64,000 nt of DNA from Paraburkholderia sp. BL10I2N1. GTDB lineage: Bacteria; Pseudomonadota; Gammaproteobacteria; Burkholderiales; Burkholderiaceae. Below the pieces are notes generated by a model. The model ran no database searches. It was not told where the DNA came from and saw only the letters and a program-made list of their open reading frames with translations. The position numbers and the translations under genes are program-made. Below are positions 27,899 through 36,672 of this stretch, piece by piece. Each line of letters starts with the position of its first letter. Within the stretch, counting starts at the first letter, position 1. Location: the NCBI RefSeq assembly GCF_004361815.1, contig NZ_SNWA01000001.1:4340001-4404000 (forward strand). The letters run 5' to 3'.

Positions 27899-29538
27899 CA
27901 GCGTGTCTCCTGCGTATCCGTGGCGGTGGCGGCCGCACGTGCGCCGTGCGGCACCGGGCACTTCCCGACCTGCTTTGCCGCGCCGTGCGATCCACCCGCA
28001 CGGTCGGGCGCGGCAGCCAGACGGTCATAAAGAATGCGATATCGCTCGACCATCTGCGCGCGGGTGTAGTAGCGTCGCACGCGCGCAAGACCTGCCTGCT
28101 GCGCGGCAAGCCAGCGGGCATCGTCGCCCAGCAGCGACAGCACGGCCGACGCGAAAGCCGCCGGATTCGCGAGTTGCACGACGAGCCCCGCCGCGCCCAG
28201 CGCGCGATCTTCATCGCCTTCGCCTTCGATCAGCTGGCGGCACGATCCCACGTCGGTGGTGATGGCGGGCACGCCAGCCGCGAAGCCTTCCAGCACGACG
28301 AGCGGCAGCGCCTCGCTGATCGACGTCAGCGCAATCACGTCGATCTTGGGCAGCACGTCGTCAATGCGCTGAAAGCCGAGAAACCTCACGTTGCCGCCCA
28401 GGCCAAGGCTCTCCACGAGCGCGCGGCATTCCAGCGCGTAGGCCGGATCTTCCTCTTCCGGCCCGATAATCCAGCCCTGGATATCCGGCAAGGTCCGCGA
28501 CGCGATGAAAATCCCACGAATGAAGGTCTTGATGTCCTTGATCGGCACCACCCGGCCGATCAGCGCGACTACGCGATGCGGACCCGACCCGCGCTTCCCG
28601 ACGAGCGACGCGAGACCGTCGACGTCGATGCCGTTCGGAATGCTCTGGGTCCGGCCGGCCTCTGCGCCGTCGGCAATCTGGCGCTGGCGATTGGCTTCGT
28701 ACAAGGCGACGATTTCGTCGGCGGCATCGTAGGCCAGCTTGCCGATCGCCTCGAAGAAGCGCACCCACAGTTCACGAAAATAGCTGACCTTTGAGATGTC
28801 GCGCTCGAACACGCCGCGATTGTCGCGAATCCAGCGGCTTTGCAGCAGATCGATCTTGCGTTCCTTCGTATAGATGCCGTGCTCGGACACGAGCAGCGGA
28901 CGCCCCGTGCGGTGATGCAGGATCGCGCCGAGAAAACCGGCATAGCCCGTCGACACCGTGTGATACACACGCGCCGGCGGCAGCTGTTCCGCAACGCGTG
29001 CGAGTTGCCACAGCGGCTTGTGCATGATGCGCACGGTCCAGAAGTAGTCGGTAAATGACGGGTCGGTGCAGTACTGCTCGTACTGGTCGACGATGTTCTG
29101 CCATGCCCGCCGGCTGGTCAGAAATTGCGCCTCGCTCAACGCCCCGCTCTCGCCGAGCATCGGAATCATGCTGGCCATCAACACACCGGCGTCCTGTTCG
29201 CCACCCGGGTCGCGCAATGCCGCGTGCAATTGCGCCGATCGGTCGAACGCGGCGGCGTCCCCATCCATTGCGTGCGGCTGACGCTCGTCGGCGGCGCCGT
29301 GCTCGTAGAGGTAATGCGTTTCGAAATGCACGACGTTCTCAGGCAGCGCATACGCAGCGCCCGCATAGTCTTCTTCGCGGCTGCCGATAAACACGATCGA
29401 AAAACGGGTGGACGGATAGGCCCGCACCATTTCGTTGACCCAGCTCGATACGCCGCCGCGCACATACGGAAACGTGCCTTCGAGGAGAAGACAGACATCG
29501 GCGTCGGCGGCCCGGCGCAGCAGGGACAGTTTCGTCAT
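27898..29538 (-). CDS. pelF: Pel glycosyltransferase PelF (GT4)
   Basis: A 546-residue soluble GT-B enzyme, slightly longer than P. aeruginosa PelF. The N-terminus CLLLEGTFPYVRGGVSSWVNEM is the PelF signature, LLVSEHGIYTKER follows, and the E-x7-E motif of GT4 is SEALPLVVLEGF. PelF polymerises GalNAc/GlcNAc-type units from UDP-sugars in the cytoplasm. Ends with a short His/Ala-rich tail. Coupled by overlaps to pelE (ATGA) and pelG. Confidence 0.96.
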   Translation of the reverse strand: MTKLSLLRRAADADVCLLLEGTFPYVRGGVSSWVNEMVRAYPSTRFSIVFIGSREEDYAGAAYALPENVVHFETHYLYEHGAADERQPHAMDGDAAAFDRSAQLHAALRDPGGEQDAGVLMASMIPMLGESGALSEAQFLTSRRAWQNIVDQYEQYCTDPSFTDYFWTVRIMHKPLWQLARVAEQLPPARVYHTVSTGYAGFLGAILHHRTGRPLLVSEHGIYTKERKIDLLQSRWIRDNRGVFERDISKVSYFRELWVRFFEAIGKLAYDAADEIVALYEANRQRQIADGAEAGRTQSIPNGIDVDGLASLVGKRGSGPHRVVALIGRVVPIKDIKTFIRGIFIASRTLPDIQGWIIGPEEEDPAYALECRALVESLGLGGNVRFLGFQRIDDVLPKIDVIALTSISEALPLVVLEGFAAGVPAITTDVGSCRQLIEGEGDEDRALGAAGLVVQLANPAAFASAVLSLLGDDARWLAAQQAGLARVRRYYTRAQMVERYRILYDRLAAAPDRAGGSHGAAKQVGKCPVPHGARAAATATDTQETR

Positions 29539-30545
29539 GACCAGTAACTCACAACCGGTTTGAGTGTAGGCAGCACGGCCGCATTGCCGAGCGAAGCAAG
29601 CAGCGCGGCAACCTGCGGATAGTCGCCGTTCAGGAACGCCACTTCGGCCAGCCAGGGAACCAGCCGTTCACGCGGAAAGCCAAGCGCCTGGGCGCGCGAC
29701 ATGCACGCGTGCCCCTCCTCCGGCTTGCCGTCGGCGAGCGCCAGGCGGCCGCGAATCAGCCATAGCGCGGCGTCGGAACCGTCGGCGGCGAGCGCGGCAC
29801 GGGCATAGCGATCCGCCTGTTCGAGCGTATGGCGATACACCGCGCCCTGAACGAGGTTCTGATACACCAGCTCGAAGTGCAATTCCGCGAGACGCCGGTT
29901 CAGCGCGTGGCGCTCGCTGTCGTCGGCCGCGGCCTCCAGCGCTTTGCCGGTATGAAAGATCTTCTGCATGATTTCGTTTTCGGCATGATCGAGCGTGCCG
30001 TAGGCAATCAGGCGGACGTCTTCCAGCGGATCGGCGAGCAGTTCGCGCAGCAACGTACCTGTCGTGCGCGTCGGCATGCCCTGGATGGCGACCAGTGCGG
30101 AGAGGCGGTCGGTGGCGGGCACCTGGGTGTTGGCGAGCCGCGCCTGCAGGCGCGCGCCGCCGCCGTGCGAGACACGCGACACGAGCCATGTGACGAACTC
30201 GGGGCGCGCCACGTCGCCCAGCAGTCCGCTTTCTTTCGAGCCGGGGAAGCAGGCCGCCCAGATGCAGCTTGCAAGCACGATCAGGCCTCCGCCGAACGGC
30301 ACGAAGGTGCACATGAGCCACAGCAACAGCAGCGACCATGCGCGCGGTTCCCGGTAGCGCGCCGGTAAAAGCGCGTGAAAGACGGCGGCTTCCGCCAGAC
30401 CGGCGAGTGCCTGAAGCACGAAGAAAAGCAGCAATGGATCGACGCCCCGCACGGGGTGCAGGAGCTGCGCAAGCGCCGCGCCCTGCGCAAACAGGGCGAG
30501 CGCGGCCAGCAGGGCCGCGACGATGAGGGTCCGGGCTTTAGACAT
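29535..30545 (-). CDS. pelE: Pel inner-membrane TPR protein PelE
   Basis: A 336-residue protein: two N-terminal hydrophobic segments (TLIVAALLAALALFAQ; the WSLLLLWLMCTFVPFGGG region) and a helical repeat region from ~130 onward (LLRELLADPLEDVRLIAYGTLDHAENEIM is typical for PelE) with TPR-like stretches to the end. It joins PelD and PelG in the synthase complex. The start at 30545 overlaps the pelD stop by eight bases; the longer frame to 30623 lies inside pelD. Confidence 0.92.
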   Translation of the reverse strand: MSKARTLIVAALLAALALFAQGAALAQLLHPVRGVDPLLLFFVLQALAGLAEAAVFHALLPARYREPRAWSLLLLWLMCTFVPFGGGLIVLASCIWAACFPGSKESGLLGDVARPEFVTWLVSRVSHGGGARLQARLANTQVPATDRLSALVAIQGMPTRTTGTLLRELLADPLEDVRLIAYGTLDHAENEIMQKIFHTGKALEAAADDSERHALNRRLAELHFELVYQNLVQGAVYRHTLEQADRYARAALAADGSDAALWLIRGRLALADGKPEEGHACMSRAQALGFPRERLVPWLAEVAFLNGDYPQVAALLASLGNAAVLPTLKPVVSYWS

Positions 30546-32010
30546 CGACGCCGCTTCGCTTGAGAAGACGTAACAGCGCCTGGCCAGGATCTGCGCCGTC
30601 GAGGTGCAACGTGTGCACACCAATGCGCGCCTGTTCGAGATCGGTATTGAATTGCGCCGCGAGGCTCCCTTCGATACGCGCGAGGTAACCGTCGATGCCG
30701 GTCGTATCGGTGGCCGGCATCAGGTTGACGAGCACCGATTGCGTCGCGCTGCGCACCGGCCACATCACGTCCAGCGAACGGCGGCGGCGCATCACGTGCT
30801 CGAACAGCGAATCGCCGGCTTCGTCGCGCGGGAACGCGAGCGCAACCACCGACGAAGCGACGCCCGCGTCGCGTTGCAGGCGCGTGAGGCGGCCAAGGTC
30901 GAGCGCAAAATCGGACGGGCAGCCGGGCACCGAATCGACGATCTTCTGCACGAACGTTGCATGCTTGACGCCGTCGGCGTAATAACCGAGCAGCACGAGC
31001 AGCAGTTGCAGATTGTCGAAGTTGAGCGACAGGAATGGCATGCGCTTGACGACCAGCAGCGCCAGCAGCACGCCGTCGGCGGACACGAGCGGTGCACACA
31101 CCAGGTACTGCGAATTCGCGAGCCGGGTGTCTGCGCTTTTCAGGTGCGCGATGGCCTGCGTGGCGATTGCGTGAGTAACGAGTTCGTCCTTGGGATCGAA
31201 CTCGAAGCTGTCGCCAATGCGTGCAGCCGGCTCGGCAAGCGGCCGCCCGCCGCGCACCGGATAGACAGCCGCCACTTCGATCTGGCACGCCTGGGCGACG
31301 AACTCGAGCAGGCCATGTGCGCCCGGCAGCTTGCCTTGCGTTTCGCCCTGCATCTGCCCTTGCACCGTTCCTGCGACACCGGTCGAAGCGGTCTGCGCAC
31401 TGCCCTCGACCGACAGGCGGCGCAATTCGGTAATCGAATCGCGCAGCGTGGTCGGCTTCGACAGCAGATCCTTTTCAAGCCTTTCGTGCGACAGACGCAG
31501 CAGATAGTGACTGTTCGTCAACGCGACGAGACGGTCGTTCAGATAGTCGTTGAGGGCGGACGCGCGCGCGGCACGGCTGCCCCATGTGTCGCCGAAGTGA
31601 CCGACGAGGATCGTTTCGATGGTTCCGCCCGCGAAGACCATCACAGGAAACACGCTGCCATGCGGATAGAACAGCTGCCACACGGCGAGCAGCAACGCGT
31701 CGGCGAAAAGACCCAGCAAGGCGCCGTAGCGCAGCGCGATGACGAGCGGTGCGAGCCACAGCCACGGAAAGCCCGCGCCCAGCAGCAACGGATCGCGCGG
31801 CTCGACCAGCCACGCGAGGCCGCACACGATCACCATAAAGACGATCGTCTCGACGACAGCGAATGGCCGCGCCACGGCAGGAGCCAGAAAGCGGCGCACC
31901 CGGCCGAGGTTGCCGAACGGATTGGCATTGCGCTGTTTCGATGCGCCGGAGGCGGATTGCATGGCTGCGATATTCACGGCCTGTTCCTTATGACTTGTCG
32001 AGGTGCTCAT
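30538..32010 (-). CDS. pelD: c-di-GMP receptor PelD
   Basis: A 490-residue inner-membrane protein: about four membrane segments within residues 45-135, a coiled linker, a GAF domain (~230-355) and a C-terminal GGDEF-like domain (~362-485). The GGDEF signature is lost (VMWPVRSATQ at that place), but the inhibitory-site motif RSLD is kept at 411-414, which in P. aeruginosa PelD binds c-di-GMP and switches on Pel synthesis. A Gly/Gln-rich insert lies at ~211-230. The start at 32010 lies 28 bases after pelC. Confidence 0.95.
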   Translation of the reverse strand: MSTSTSHKEQAVNIAAMQSASGASKQRNANPFGNLGRVRRFLAPAVARPFAVVETIVFMVIVCGLAWLVEPRDPLLLGAGFPWLWLAPLVIALRYGALLGLFADALLLAVWQLFYPHGSVFPVMVFAGGTIETILVGHFGDTWGSRAARASALNDYLNDRLVALTNSHYLLRLSHERLEKDLLSKPTTLRDSITELRRLSVEGSAQTASTGVAGTVQGQMQGETQGKLPGAHGLLEFVAQACQIEVAAVYPVRGGRPLAEPAARIGDSFEFDPKDELVTHAIATQAIAHLKSADTRLANSQYLVCAPLVSADGVLLALLVVKRMPFLSLNFDNLQLLLVLLGYYADGVKHATFVQKIVDSVPGCPSDFALDLGRLTRLQRDAGVASSVVALAFPRDEAGDSLFEHVMRRRRSLDVMWPVRSATQSVLVNLMPATDTTGIDGYLARIEGSLAAQFNTDLEQARIGVHTLHLDGADPGQALLRLLKRSGVDV

Positions 32011-32038
32011 GAAGAGCTTTCTGCCGACTGTTGCAAGC

Positions 32039-32590
32039 TCAACGATGCGCGCCCAGCGGCGACAGCACATCGCCGATCAGCGCAGTCGCGATGCTCGACA
32101 GGCCCGAACGGCTCCAGCCCGTGCGCGATCCGGTTGCGCTCCACACGACCTTGCCGGTCGACACATCGATCAGTTCGAAGGTCACGCCCACCACCGGCTC
32201 GCCGTCTACACCGGCCTTGTAGCGCCATTCCTCGACCGCGCCGGTCAACACATACCGGACGTGCTGCGAGCGCGCCCATTCCAGTTTCTTCTCGGTGCTG
32301 TCGCGCGGCGCGCTATCGAACATCGCGTTCGCGCCGGCATCGGCTGGCGCGAGGCGCACGTCGGTCAGGCCGCTTACACGCAATGCATTCGCCGCGATCG
32401 AGCCGGCGCTGCGGCCGGCGTCGGGTGTCTCGGTGAAGTTGGCGATCGGCGCGACCGCCACCGTATCCGCGGCCGCCAGCGTCGGCGCATCCGTCTTCCT
32501 GATCGTGCCGCAGGCGGCCACGACCAACACTGAAGCCGCCACTGCGGCGCACCACGAAGCCCGGCGGGCAAACCTCTCGATACCGATCAT
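32039..32590 (-). CDS. pelC: Pel outer-membrane lipoprotein PelC
   Basis: A 183-residue lipoprotein with lipobox VVAAC (Cys27). The body VAVAPIANFTETPDAGRSAGSIAANAL and the C-terminal GSRTGWSRSGLSSIATALI match PelC, which forms a periplasmic dodecameric ring under the PelB pore and guides the cationic polymer. It lies 95 bases after pelB. Confidence 0.92.
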   Translation of the reverse strand: MIGIERFARRASWCAAVAASVLVVAACGTIRKTDAPTLAAADTVAVAPIANFTETPDAGRSAGSIAANALRVSGLTDVRLAPADAGANAMFDSAPRDSTEKKLEWARSQHVRYVLTGAVEEWRYKAGVDGEPVVGVTFELIDVSTGKVVWSATGSRTGWSRSGLSSIATALIGDVLSPLGAHR

Positions 32591-32685
32591 GGAACTGCTC
32601 CTCGAATAACGTCGAATTGTCTGTGTCTGTTAATGGGAGCGCGTCAGAGCTAACCGCCGCTTCGCCCGCCCCGGTGATACGAACT

Positions 32686-35600
32686 TCAATAAAACCAGCT
32701 GTAGCGCGCCCCGATCGCGGTGACAGGCGTCCCAAGGCGCGACACGCGTTCATGCTCCAGATACAGCGCCGCGTGATCGCCGCCGAACACGGTGCCCGCC
32801 ACGCCGACGCTGACCTGCGGGCCCCATCTCTGAATCGAGTCGTGCACGATGCCGGCGTCGAAGAAGGGACGCCAGCGATGCGTGTACTGCTCGAGCAGAT
32901 CGTTGCCAAAGCCGAAGAAGAGCCCGTACTGCGCGTAGGTGTCCGGTATGAACGAGCCTGCCAGCCCTTCTGCCGGCGGCACGAGACTCGATATCAGCGC
33001 GTCGGGCTGGCCGCTCGCGGCATAGCGGCCGCGGATGCCCACGAGCCGCAGCGTGTAGTCCGGATACTGGATATGCAGCTTGTAAGCGATCTCGCCGGTC
33101 GCCAGGATCCCGCTGCCCAGAAACGAGCGAGCCTGGCTGTAGAAGCGGTCGGCCTCGACCGTGCCTGACACCTGGATGCGCTCTGTCGGCTGATAGACGA
33201 TGCCGCCGATCACGTTGTCCTTCATGCCGCCCACCTGCAGCGTCTGCGTCTCGGTGGCGGTTTCGTTGCGGCCCGCGTGCACCGTGAAGCGCAGCGGCGA
33301 ATTGCGGCGGCCCGCTTCGGCGTCCAGTGCGAGTGTGTAAAAACTGTCGAGCGCCTCGCGCCGTCCCGCCGTTACCTGGAATGCCGTGTCGAGCGTCTGA
33401 CGTCGCGCGAAGAAGTCGATCGAACGGTCGACGCCCGGTACATTGGTCAGCTGCGTCTGGTCGGCAGACCACTGGAAGCGCTGCGTGCCGGTCACGCCGA
33501 TCATGTAGCGATCCGCGATCTTGCGGCTCGCGCCAAGCGTCTGCTCGATGTAGTCGAGCGGATGCTCGACGTAACTCGTCACCGTGGCGTCGATCGACTG
33601 CGGCCATAGAAGCGCCGTGTCCACCACCCGCGTATGCAGGTCGGTATTGTCCGGCGCGCCTTCGAGACCCCTGTATGCGAGCTTCTGCGCGGCGCCCGGC
33701 CGGTCCACCGCGGACAGGGCATCGATCCGGTTGTCGATCGGCAGCCGGCCGCCTTCGCGGTCGAGCAGCTGGTTCATGGTCGTCACATCGTTATCGGCGA
33801 GCGCGATCGCCAGTCTCGCGTCGCCGGGCTGAAGCAGGCGGCTCGCATACTGACGTGCGAGCCAGCGCTTCGCCAGCGGCTGCGATTCGGTCGACAGCGC
33901 CCACGCCACCGCGACGTCCTTCGCCACGGCAGACTTGAGCCGGCCCCCGTCCGCGTTACCCGCAGCCGCGTCCGACGCCGCTGCGACCGGCGGCAGCCCA
34001 CGCACGTCGCCCAGCATCGTGCGGCGTTCGAGCGGCGTTGTCTGGCGGCTTGGGTCGTGTGCGAACAGATCGTCGAGCAGCGCCTTCGACACGTCGCCGC
34101 TTTCGAAGATCGCGGCCAGCGTCACGCGTTGACCCGCGAGCTGCTCGCGGGCGTCGGCATCGCGGCCCGCATGGCGCTTGAGGGCAGCGCTGGCGCCGCG
34201 TCCATTCGATACCACGGTCTGCTCTTCGCTCTGCATCTGGACCCAGACCTTGCGACGGATCGACCAGGCAGGGTCGGGCCGGCCGGCCGCTTCCTGCGCA
34301 TCCGCATAGGCGAGCAGCCACAGTGGATCGCGCGACATCGTGGCCGCTTCCAGACGCAGATAGCCGAGCGCCGCCTGCGGACGGTCGAGTCGCAGCTCGG
34401 CAGCGGCAAACGGCTCCCACAGCGACGAAGAGCCGGCCGCCGCGTTGCGCCACGCCGACAGCGCCGCGCGCAGTTCGCTGTCGCTGCCGTAGTCGATCAG
34501 CATCCACAGCAGCGCCGTGCGCAGTTCGTTGGGCGCGCCGGGCAGCTTCACCGCGCGTTGCAGGTCATGCAGCGCATCGAGCGGACGATCGGTCAGCCGG
34601 TAGTACTCCGCGCGCGCGCCGAGAAACCCCGGATCACTTTCCGCCGCTGCGAGCTGCTCCGGAGAAAGGCTCGCGAGCAGCGCGGCGACGCGGTCCATCG
34701 CCTGCGCTTCGGTGTAGTAGTAGAGCGCGTTCTGCAACGCACGCGGCGTGCCGTCGCGCCTGTACTGCAACTCGGAGGTACGCGCCGCGTCGATCGGCCA
34801 CGGGTCGTAGAAGTACGCCATGTCGCCGAGGTCTTCGGCTGTTGCTGTGCCCGCCGCGAGCAGATGCGCGTAGCCGTCGTTGGCCGGCTTGTCCTGCTGC
34901 AACAGCCGTGCGAGCTGCGCATAGTTGCGCCAGAACGCGTCGTCGTCGTCCTTCGCGCCGCCGCGCGCCTTCTGCAGCGCGTCGAACGCGCCCTTGTAGT
35001 CGCCATGCCGGTACAGCAGGCTCGCCGTGCGCAGCGCGTACGTTGCGTTGCCCGGGCTGTGCTGCTGCAACCGTCGATAGACCGCGAGCGCTGCGTCGTC
35101 GTGCCCAGACCGCTCGTTCAGCATACCCATGCGGTCGTCGATTGCGTCGCCCTCGCTCGCGCGCGGATGCGCCGTGAGGAACGCCAGTGCATCTTCGGGG
35201 CGGCCGAGACGTTCGTAAGTCGCGACAACGTCGTCCACGAGCTTCAGGTTGTCCGGCTCGGCATGCGATGCATGCACGAGCGCGGCGATATAGGCGTTGT
35301 CGTCGTCGAGCATCGGCGCGATACGCAGCACATTCGCCCACGCGGCCGGATCGTTCGACGTCTCGGCATAAGCCAGCCATGATTTCAGTGCGAGCGGCGA
35401 CGCGTGGTTCCATTCCGCTACCTGTGCAAGACGCCGGAGCCAGAGCGCAGAACGTGGATCGTGCGCAACCTGTTCGCCGGCTGTCTTCTGGGCGCTCGCC
35501 AGGTCGCCCGCTTCGACAAACGACTGAAAGACCAGACTCGCCACGTCGCCATTTCCAGACGTAGCCGCCTTGCCTGCCGCAACCACTGAAGCCGCAGCGC

Positions 35601-36672
35601 CCGGGGCTGCGGCGGGATTCATCGTGTCGGTCGTTGCTGCCACGCGCCATGCACGCACCGCAGGCCGTCCCGAAGTGCCAGCGTCAACACGCTTGCGCGA
35701 ACGGCCGCTCGCCTGCGGACCGTCCATGTACGCATACGGCTCTTCGTTGCCAACGTCAGCCATGCGCGGCCGGGCGAATGAGGCGTATCGCATCGCCATT
35801 GCGCCTTCCGGTCGCACGGCGGCGAAACGGGCAAGCGCCTTTGCATAGCGGTCGGAGAGATCCGGCCGGTTCGCGGCGCGCGCCAGGTTCAGCAGCGCGA
35901 TCAGCGTGTCCCTGTCGTCGGCAAGCGCGCCGATATGCTGGTCGGCCGCTGCAAGCGCCTCGCTCAACAGGTTGCCGGACTGCAGTGCGCGGATGCCTGC
36001 CAGAAAGTCGCGGCGCTGTTCGTCGAGCGTAGCCGCTGCGGCCTGCTCCCGGAACCACGCATTGGCTGCCTGCCGATAGTCGCCGACAAACAGCGCGAAG
36101 CGCGAGACCTGTGCATTCCAGTGACTGTGCCGGGCCGGATCCTGCTCGACGAGACGTTCATAGAGTTGCATCGCCAGTTGCGGTGCATCGGCGGATGCCG
36201 CGCGCTGCGCCAGCGACTCGAGATCAGGCGTGGACCACGTCAAGCCGGCCGCAACCATCAATTGCGCACGAAGCTTCGCAAACGCCGCGGCGCGACGCGG
36301 ATCGTCCGGAGGAATCGCAAAGGTCTCCTGCTCGGCGATCGACAGCCGCAGCAGGGTCGCCTTGCGGTGCATCGGCTCGCTGTTCAGCGCGTCCATCCGC
36401 TCTGCAACGTGCAAGGCGTCGTCGAGACGGCCGAGGTGCGCGTACTGCTCGCCGAGCAACGCCAGGAATTCCGGATTCGCGGGCTGCACTCTCAGCCATG
36501 CTTCGAGGTAGGCGACGCTCAGCTCGCTCGGCGTCGTGCTGGCCAGCATGCGTTCGCGCAGGCCGCCACGCGGCCAGGCCGCATAGAAGATCAGCAGCAC
36601 GACGGCTGCGAGCAGCATCACGAGCCACGGAGGCGCGATACGGGGACGCTGACTGGGAGGATTAGCGGCCAC
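32686..36672 (-). CDS. pelB: Pel export TPR/porin protein PelB
   Basis: A 1328-residue protein, somewhat longer than the ~1190 residues of P. aeruginosa PelB. It has one N-terminal membrane helix (PPWLVMLLAAVVLLIFYAAW), a very long periplasmic TPR solenoid (to about residue 1000, with repeats such as LLGEQYAHLGRLDDALHVAERM), and a C-terminal 16-stranded-type beta barrel beginning near LGASRKIADRYMIGVTGTQRFQW and ending in ARYSWFY with an aromatic last residue. PelB forms the outer-membrane pore and binds PelA and PelC. The start is uncertain: the GTG at 36672 gives a short overlap with pelA; a TTG six bases upstream is equally possible. Confidence 0.92.
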   Translation of the reverse strand: MAANPPSQRPRIAPPWLVMLLAAVVLLIFYAAWPRGGLRERMLASTTPSELSVAYLEAWLRVQPANPEFLALLGEQYAHLGRLDDALHVAERMDALNSEPMHRKATLLRLSIAEQETFAIPPDDPRRAAAFAKLRAQLMVAAGLTWSTPDLESLAQRAASADAPQLAMQLYERLVEQDPARHSHWNAQVSRFALFVGDYRQAANAWFREQAAAATLDEQRRDFLAGIRALQSGNLLSEALAAADQHIGALADDRDTLIALLNLARAANRPDLSDRYAKALARFAAVRPEGAMAMRYASFARPRMADVGNEEPYAYMDGPQASGRSRKRVDAGTSGRPAVRAWRVAATTDTMNPAAAPGAAASVVAAGKAATSGNGDVASLVFQSFVEAGDLASAQKTAGEQVAHDPRSALWLRRLAQVAEWNHASPLALKSWLAYAETSNDPAAWANVLRIAPMLDDDNAYIAALVHASHAEPDNLKLVDDVVATYERLGRPEDALAFLTAHPRASEGDAIDDRMGMLNERSGHDDAALAVYRRLQQHSPGNATYALRTASLLYRHGDYKGAFDALQKARGGAKDDDDAFWRNYAQLARLLQQDKPANDGYAHLLAAGTATAEDLGDMAYFYDPWPIDAARTSELQYRRDGTPRALQNALYYYTEAQAMDRVAALLASLSPEQLAAAESDPGFLGARAEYYRLTDRPLDALHDLQRAVKLPGAPNELRTALLWMLIDYGSDSELRAALSAWRNAAAGSSSLWEPFAAAELRLDRPQAALGYLRLEAATMSRDPLWLLAYADAQEAAGRPDPAWSIRRKVWVQMQSEEQTVVSNGRGASAALKRHAGRDADAREQLAGQRVTLAAIFESGDVSKALLDDLFAHDPSRQTTPLERRTMLGDVRGLPPVAAASDAAAGNADGGRLKSAVAKDVAVAWALSTESQPLAKRWLARQYASRLLQPGDARLAIALADNDVTTMNQLLDREGGRLPIDNRIDALSAVDRPGAAQKLAYRGLEGAPDNTDLHTRVVDTALLWPQSIDATVTSYVEHPLDYIEQTLGASRKIADRYMIGVTGTQRFQWSADQTQLTNVPGVDRSIDFFARRQTLDTAFQVTAGRREALDSFYTLALDAEAGRRNSPLRFTVHAGRNETATETQTLQVGGMKDNVIGGIVYQPTERIQVSGTVEADRFYSQARSFLGSGILATGEIAYKLHIQYPDYTLRLVGIRGRYAASGQPDALISSLVPPAEGLAGSFIPDTYAQYGLFFGFGNDLLEQYTHRWRPFFDAGIVHDSIQRWGPQVSVGVAGTVFGGDHAALYLEHERVSRLGTPVTAIGARYSWFY

